Shown here piece by piece: positions 61,641 through 64,000 of a stretch of DNA of 64,000 bases. Every line of letters starts with the position of its first letter. Position 1 is the stretch's first letter. This DNA comes from Thermocrispum municipale DSM 44069 (GTDB lineage: Bacteria; Actinomycetota; Actinomycetes; Mycobacteriales; Pseudonocardiaceae): assembly GCF_000427825.1 (NCBI RefSeq), contig NZ_ATYT01000003.1:574157-638156 (forward strand), read 5' to 3'. The notes beneath the pieces are model-generated. The model ran no database searches, was not told where the DNA came from, and was given only the letters and a program-made list of their open reading frames with translations. The position numbers and the translations under genes are program-made.

Positions 61641-62984
61641 TCAGCAGCTGCGCAGGAACCGATCCAGCACCCGGGTGCCGAACTTCAGCGCGTCGACCGG
61701 GACCCGCTCGTCCACGCCGTGGAACAGCGCGGTGAAGTCCAGGTCGGCGGGCAGTTTCAGCGGCGCGAACCCGAAGCAGCGGATACCGAGCTTGCTGAGT
61801 GCCTTGGCGTCGGTGCCACCGCTGAGCATGTAGGGCAGGGTGTGGGCCTCGGGGTCCTCCTCACGGACCGCGGCCTTCATCGCTTCCACGAGCGGTCCGT
61901 CGAACGTCGTCTCGATCGGCGGCAGCTCGAACCATTCGCGCTCGACGTCCGGGCCGAGGATCTCGTCGAGTTCCCGGTTGAACGCCTCCATCCGGCCCGG
62001 CAGGATGCGACAGTCCACAGTGGCTTCGGCCACCGACGGGATGACGTTGGCCTTGTAGCCGGCGTCGAGCATCGTCGGCGTCGCCATGTCGCGCAGCGTG
62101 GCGCCGATGACCCGGGACACTCCCCCCAGCTTGGCGACGGCGGCGTCCAGGTCGTCCTCCGGGAACTCCATGCCGGTGATCTCGGTGACGCCGGCCAGGA
62201 ACTCACGGACCGAGTCGGTGAGGACGAGCGGGAAGCGGTGGTTGCCGAGCCGGGCGACCGCTTCGGCCAGCTTCGTCACGGCGTTGTCGTGGTTGATCAT
62301 CGAGCCGTGCCCGGCCCTCCCCCGCACCCGCAGGGTCATCCACCGGATGCCTTTCTCGGCGGTCTCGATGAGGTAGGCGCGTTGGTCGTTGTTCAGCGTG
62401 ATGGAGAACCCGCCGACCTCGCCGATCGCCTCGGTCGCGCCGGCGAACAGGTCCGGGCGGTTGTCCACCAGCCATTGGGCGCCGAAGGTGCCTCCGGCTT
62501 CTTCGTCGGCGAGGAAGGCGAAGATCAGGTCGCGAGGCGGGACGATGCCCTCGCGCTTGTAGTAGCGGGCGATGGCCAACGTCATGCCCAGCATGTCCTT
62601 CATGTCGACCGCGCCGCGGCCCCACACGTAGCCGTCACGGATCGCCCCGGAGAACGGATGCACGGACCATTCGGTGGGGTCCGCGGGCACCACGTCCAAG
62701 TGGCCGTGGATGACCAGGGCGCCACGCTCCGGGTCGGCTCCGGGTACCCGGGCGAACACGTTGCACCGGTTCGCCGCGCCGGACTCCACCAGCTCGGTTT
62801 CGTAGCCGACCTCCTGGAGCTTGGCGGCGACGTATTCGGCGGCCTCGCGCTCCCCGACGACCGTTTCCGGATCACCGGTGTTGGTGGAGTCGATCTGGAT
62901 GAGTTCGCTGGTCAGTACGACGGACTCGGCTGCCGCGGCGTCGAGTCCGCGGGCAGCGGCCGGGCTTTCGTGGTGGGCGCACAC
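61641..62984 (-). CDS. M20 family metallopeptidase
   Basis: The 447-residue protein has the dinuclear zinc motifs ALVIHGHLDVVPADPTEW, WGRGAVDMKDMLGMTLAI, FAFLADEEAGGTFGAQW and a final His in TALFHGVDERVP; a lid domain (IRWMTLRVRGRAGHGSMINH) is inserted. It belongs to the succinyl-diaminopimelate desuccinylase/carboxypeptidase branch. GTG 62984 with TAGGA upstream was preferred to a frame opening at 63038, whose extra residues are non-homologous. Confidence 0.9.
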   Translation of the reverse strand: MCAHHESPAAARGLDAAAAESVVLTSELIQIDSTNTGDPETVVGEREAAEYVAAKLQEVGYETELVESGAANRCNVFARVPGADPERGALVIHGHLDVVPADPTEWSVHPFSGAIRDGYVWGRGAVDMKDMLGMTLAIARYYKREGIVPPRDLIFAFLADEEAGGTFGAQWLVDNRPDLFAGATEAIGEVGGFSITLNNDQRAYLIETAEKGIRWMTLRVRGRAGHGSMINHDNAVTKLAEAVARLGNHRFPLVLTDSVREFLAGVTEITGMEFPEDDLDAAVAKLGGVSRVIGATLRDMATPTMLDAGYKANVIPSVAEATVDCRILPGRMEAFNRELDEILGPDVEREWFELPPIETTFDGPLVEAMKAAVREEDPEAHTLPYMLSGGTDAKALSKLGIRCFGFAPLKLPADLDFTALFHGVDERVPVDALKFGTRVLDRFLRSC

Positions 62985-63109
62985 ATAGGGATTCCTACCA
63001 TTGCCGGCGGCCACCCCGCGCGCGGCCGCGGTCGGCACGCCGTGGCGTGGCTAACCCTCACCCCCCCGTGCATGGATCTTGCTCCATCCGCTACCCTGGA
63101 CGCCGCAAA

Positions 63110-63193
63110 GTCCGGGTGGCGGAATGGCAGACGCGCTAGCTTGAGGTGCTAGTGCCCGTAAAGGGCGTGGGGGTTCAAGTCCCCCTCCGGACA
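63110..63193 (+). tRNA. tRNA-Leu (GAG anticodon)
   Basis: The 84-nt gene folds as a class II tRNA. The acceptor arm is GTCCGGG with TCCGGAC (one G-T pair), the D-arm GGCGGAATGGCAGACGC, and the anticodon stem CTAGC/GCTAG with loop TTGAGGT (anticodon GAG); the long variable arm is GCCCGTAAAGGGC and the T-arm GGGGGTTCAAGTCCCCC. CCA is not encoded. Its 3' end overlaps the stop codon of a recombinase remnant by 19 bp. Confidence 0.97.
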
Positions 63194-63501
63194 CGGTTGT
63201 TGTTCACCCGCAATGCGGGCTGGATGGTCACAGTCGCGATCTTGTCCTCGGGTTCGTAGAGGACGTCCAAGCTCAGCGTCGAGTAGAGCTCGGCAAGCCG
63301 CTCCGGCTTGGCCGTGTTCAGGGAATCTCCGACATCGGCGAGCGAGTCGATCATGGCGTAGCCCTCTGCCTCTGTGATGGCGTCTGTGGCTGCCGCCGTG
63401 CTGGGAGCGGCCCTGGCTGCGTCACGTTCGGCGAGGGCGGCGTTGACCGGCTCGACGAGTGCGGCGGGGTTTACCCCGGCTTCGATGGCGTCCTGCAAGC
63501 C
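63175..63501 (-). pseudogene. C-terminal remnant of a serine recombinase abutting tRNA-Leu
   Basis: The frame keeps about 108 residues of the C-terminal helical and beta region of large serine recombinases: GLQDAIEAGVNPAALVEPVN, SLADVGDSLNTAKPERLAEL and YSTLSLDVLYEPEDKIATVT. The catalytic and zinc-ribbon parts are missing; upstream the frame (to 63711) is unrelated Arg-rich sequence. The stop is inside the tRNA T-arm, the normal position of an integrase gene beside its attachment site. Confidence 0.6.
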
Positions 63502-63832
63502 TCCGTGGCAATCCTCATCGTCTGGCGATGGTTGGCAGGGCAGCACGTGCGGGAGATTCACGAGAACCCGCGCTACACCGCTACGCCTTCTTCTTCGGGT
63601 GCTGGCACCGCCTTGCCGGCCAGCAAACACTCGACAGCGGCGAGGATCTTGCGCCGGTTGCGCGCCCCGTCGGCCGATTCGACCTACCGGGCCGCCTGGA
63701 CGCCGCGCCAAGATGAATCGCGTCAGAGTGCTCGCCGTGCTTCCGGCGTCTCACTCGCGCACCGGACACACCGACGGCCGGTCTCGGCCACAGGTTGCCG
63801 CTCATCCCGGCGGACGTCCGGGAGGCATCGGC
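63502..63832. other. Degenerate sequence between recombinase remnant and GntR gene
   Basis: These 331 bp lack an intact gene. On the minus strand a 37-codon open stretch at 63573-63683 reads ARNRRKILAAVECLLAGKAV, which recalls the start of a TetR regulator but is broken by a stop and a frame change. It probably belongs to the same decayed element. Confidence 0.4.
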
Positions 63833-64000
63833 TCATGCCCGCCGCTCGTGCTCCTCGACGAAGCGCGCGAGCGATTCGCTGGCCGACTTGATGTGATCGA
63901 CCATCGCCTGCCGTGCCGCTTCGGCGTCCTGTGCCAGGATCGCTTCGGCGATCCGTTGATGCTCCCGCAGGTTCTGCTTCAGCAGCCGCGTGTTGCCCGC
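63833..64000 (-). CDS. GntR family regulator (FCD type), C-terminal fragment
   Basis: Only the last 55 residues are in the window: LREHQRIAEAILAQDAEAAR, QAMVDHIKSASESLARF and an Arg-rich end. This is the final part of an FCD effector domain of FadR-type GntR regulators. The gene extends beyond the right edge. Targets cannot be inferred. Confidence 0.75.
   Translation of the reverse strand, partial: AGNTRLLKQNLREHQRIAEAILAQDAEAARQAMVDHIKSASESLARFVEEHERRA

Overview
The window is GC-rich chromosomal DNA from an actinomycete, most probably of the Pseudonocardiaceae (Saccharopolyspora/Amycolatopsis type). That placement is an inference from content: RbpA, a polyprenol-phosphate-mannose synthase beside Lnt, an MptB-type mannosyltransferase, an F420-type luciferase-like oxidoreductase, RipA/Rpf-type wall hydrolases, the DUF3090/SCO1664 family pair, and frequent GTG/TTG starts. 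Genes are dense, with many 4-bp stop/start overlaps. No CRISPR array, rRNA, complete IS element or complete prophage was seen.

Layout. Positions 1-10397 hold one long minus-strand operon under a GntR regulator: a BMP-family substrate-binding lipoprotein, a two-domain ABC ATPase, two permeases, an isochorismatase-fold hydrolase, a PfkB kinase, a nucleoside phosphorylase, a SIS sugar isomerase, an aldehyde dehydrogenase and a CoA-transferase that runs off the window edge. It reads as uptake and complete breakdown of a nucleoside-like compound and is the best candidate here for an undescribed pathway. From 10461 to 17605 come a gluconokinase, a cysteine-less IscA-like protein, a VanY-type peptidase, an envelope-stress-type cassette (PAP2, OmpR regulator, histidine kinase, GerMN lipoprotein) and two membrane proteins of unknown role.

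From 17871 to 29809 are a RipA-like NlpC/P60 hydrolase, MobA, the MoxR-DUF58-VWA operon, a receiver-less OmpR-type regulator, an IclR regulator, CBS-BON and CsbD stress proteins, a class V aminotransferase, an unusual large histidine kinase with its LuxR-type regulator, and a mini-Smr protein. From 30086 to 41579 are an SRPBCC protein, an FAD oxidoreductase, glutamate dehydrogenase, a secreted subtilase, a lysine 2,3-aminomutase-type radical SAM enzyme, a YtcJ-like amidohydrolase, Lnt-Ppm1, and rbpA behind a sequence matching a sigma-R promoter.

From 41920 to 62984 are an MFS transporter, an Rpf-type transglycosylase with a possible riboswitch leader, a glycerophosphodiesterase, a zinc-ribbon protein overlapping a 22-bp palindrome, two convergent DHFR-like genes, an SPFH-NfeD pair, the DUF3097/SCO1664/DUF3090 genes, an S9 peptidase, MptB, malate dehydrogenase, a histidine phosphatase, UppP, two oxidoreductases, a lipoprotein, DUF5703 and an M20 peptidase. 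The right end carries tRNA-Leu(GAG), whose 3' end is overlapped by the remnant of a serine recombinase. This is the signature of a tRNA integration site left by a decayed mobile element. The window closes on a partial GntR/FCD regulator.

All calls come from reading the sequence and recalling families; no database search was run.
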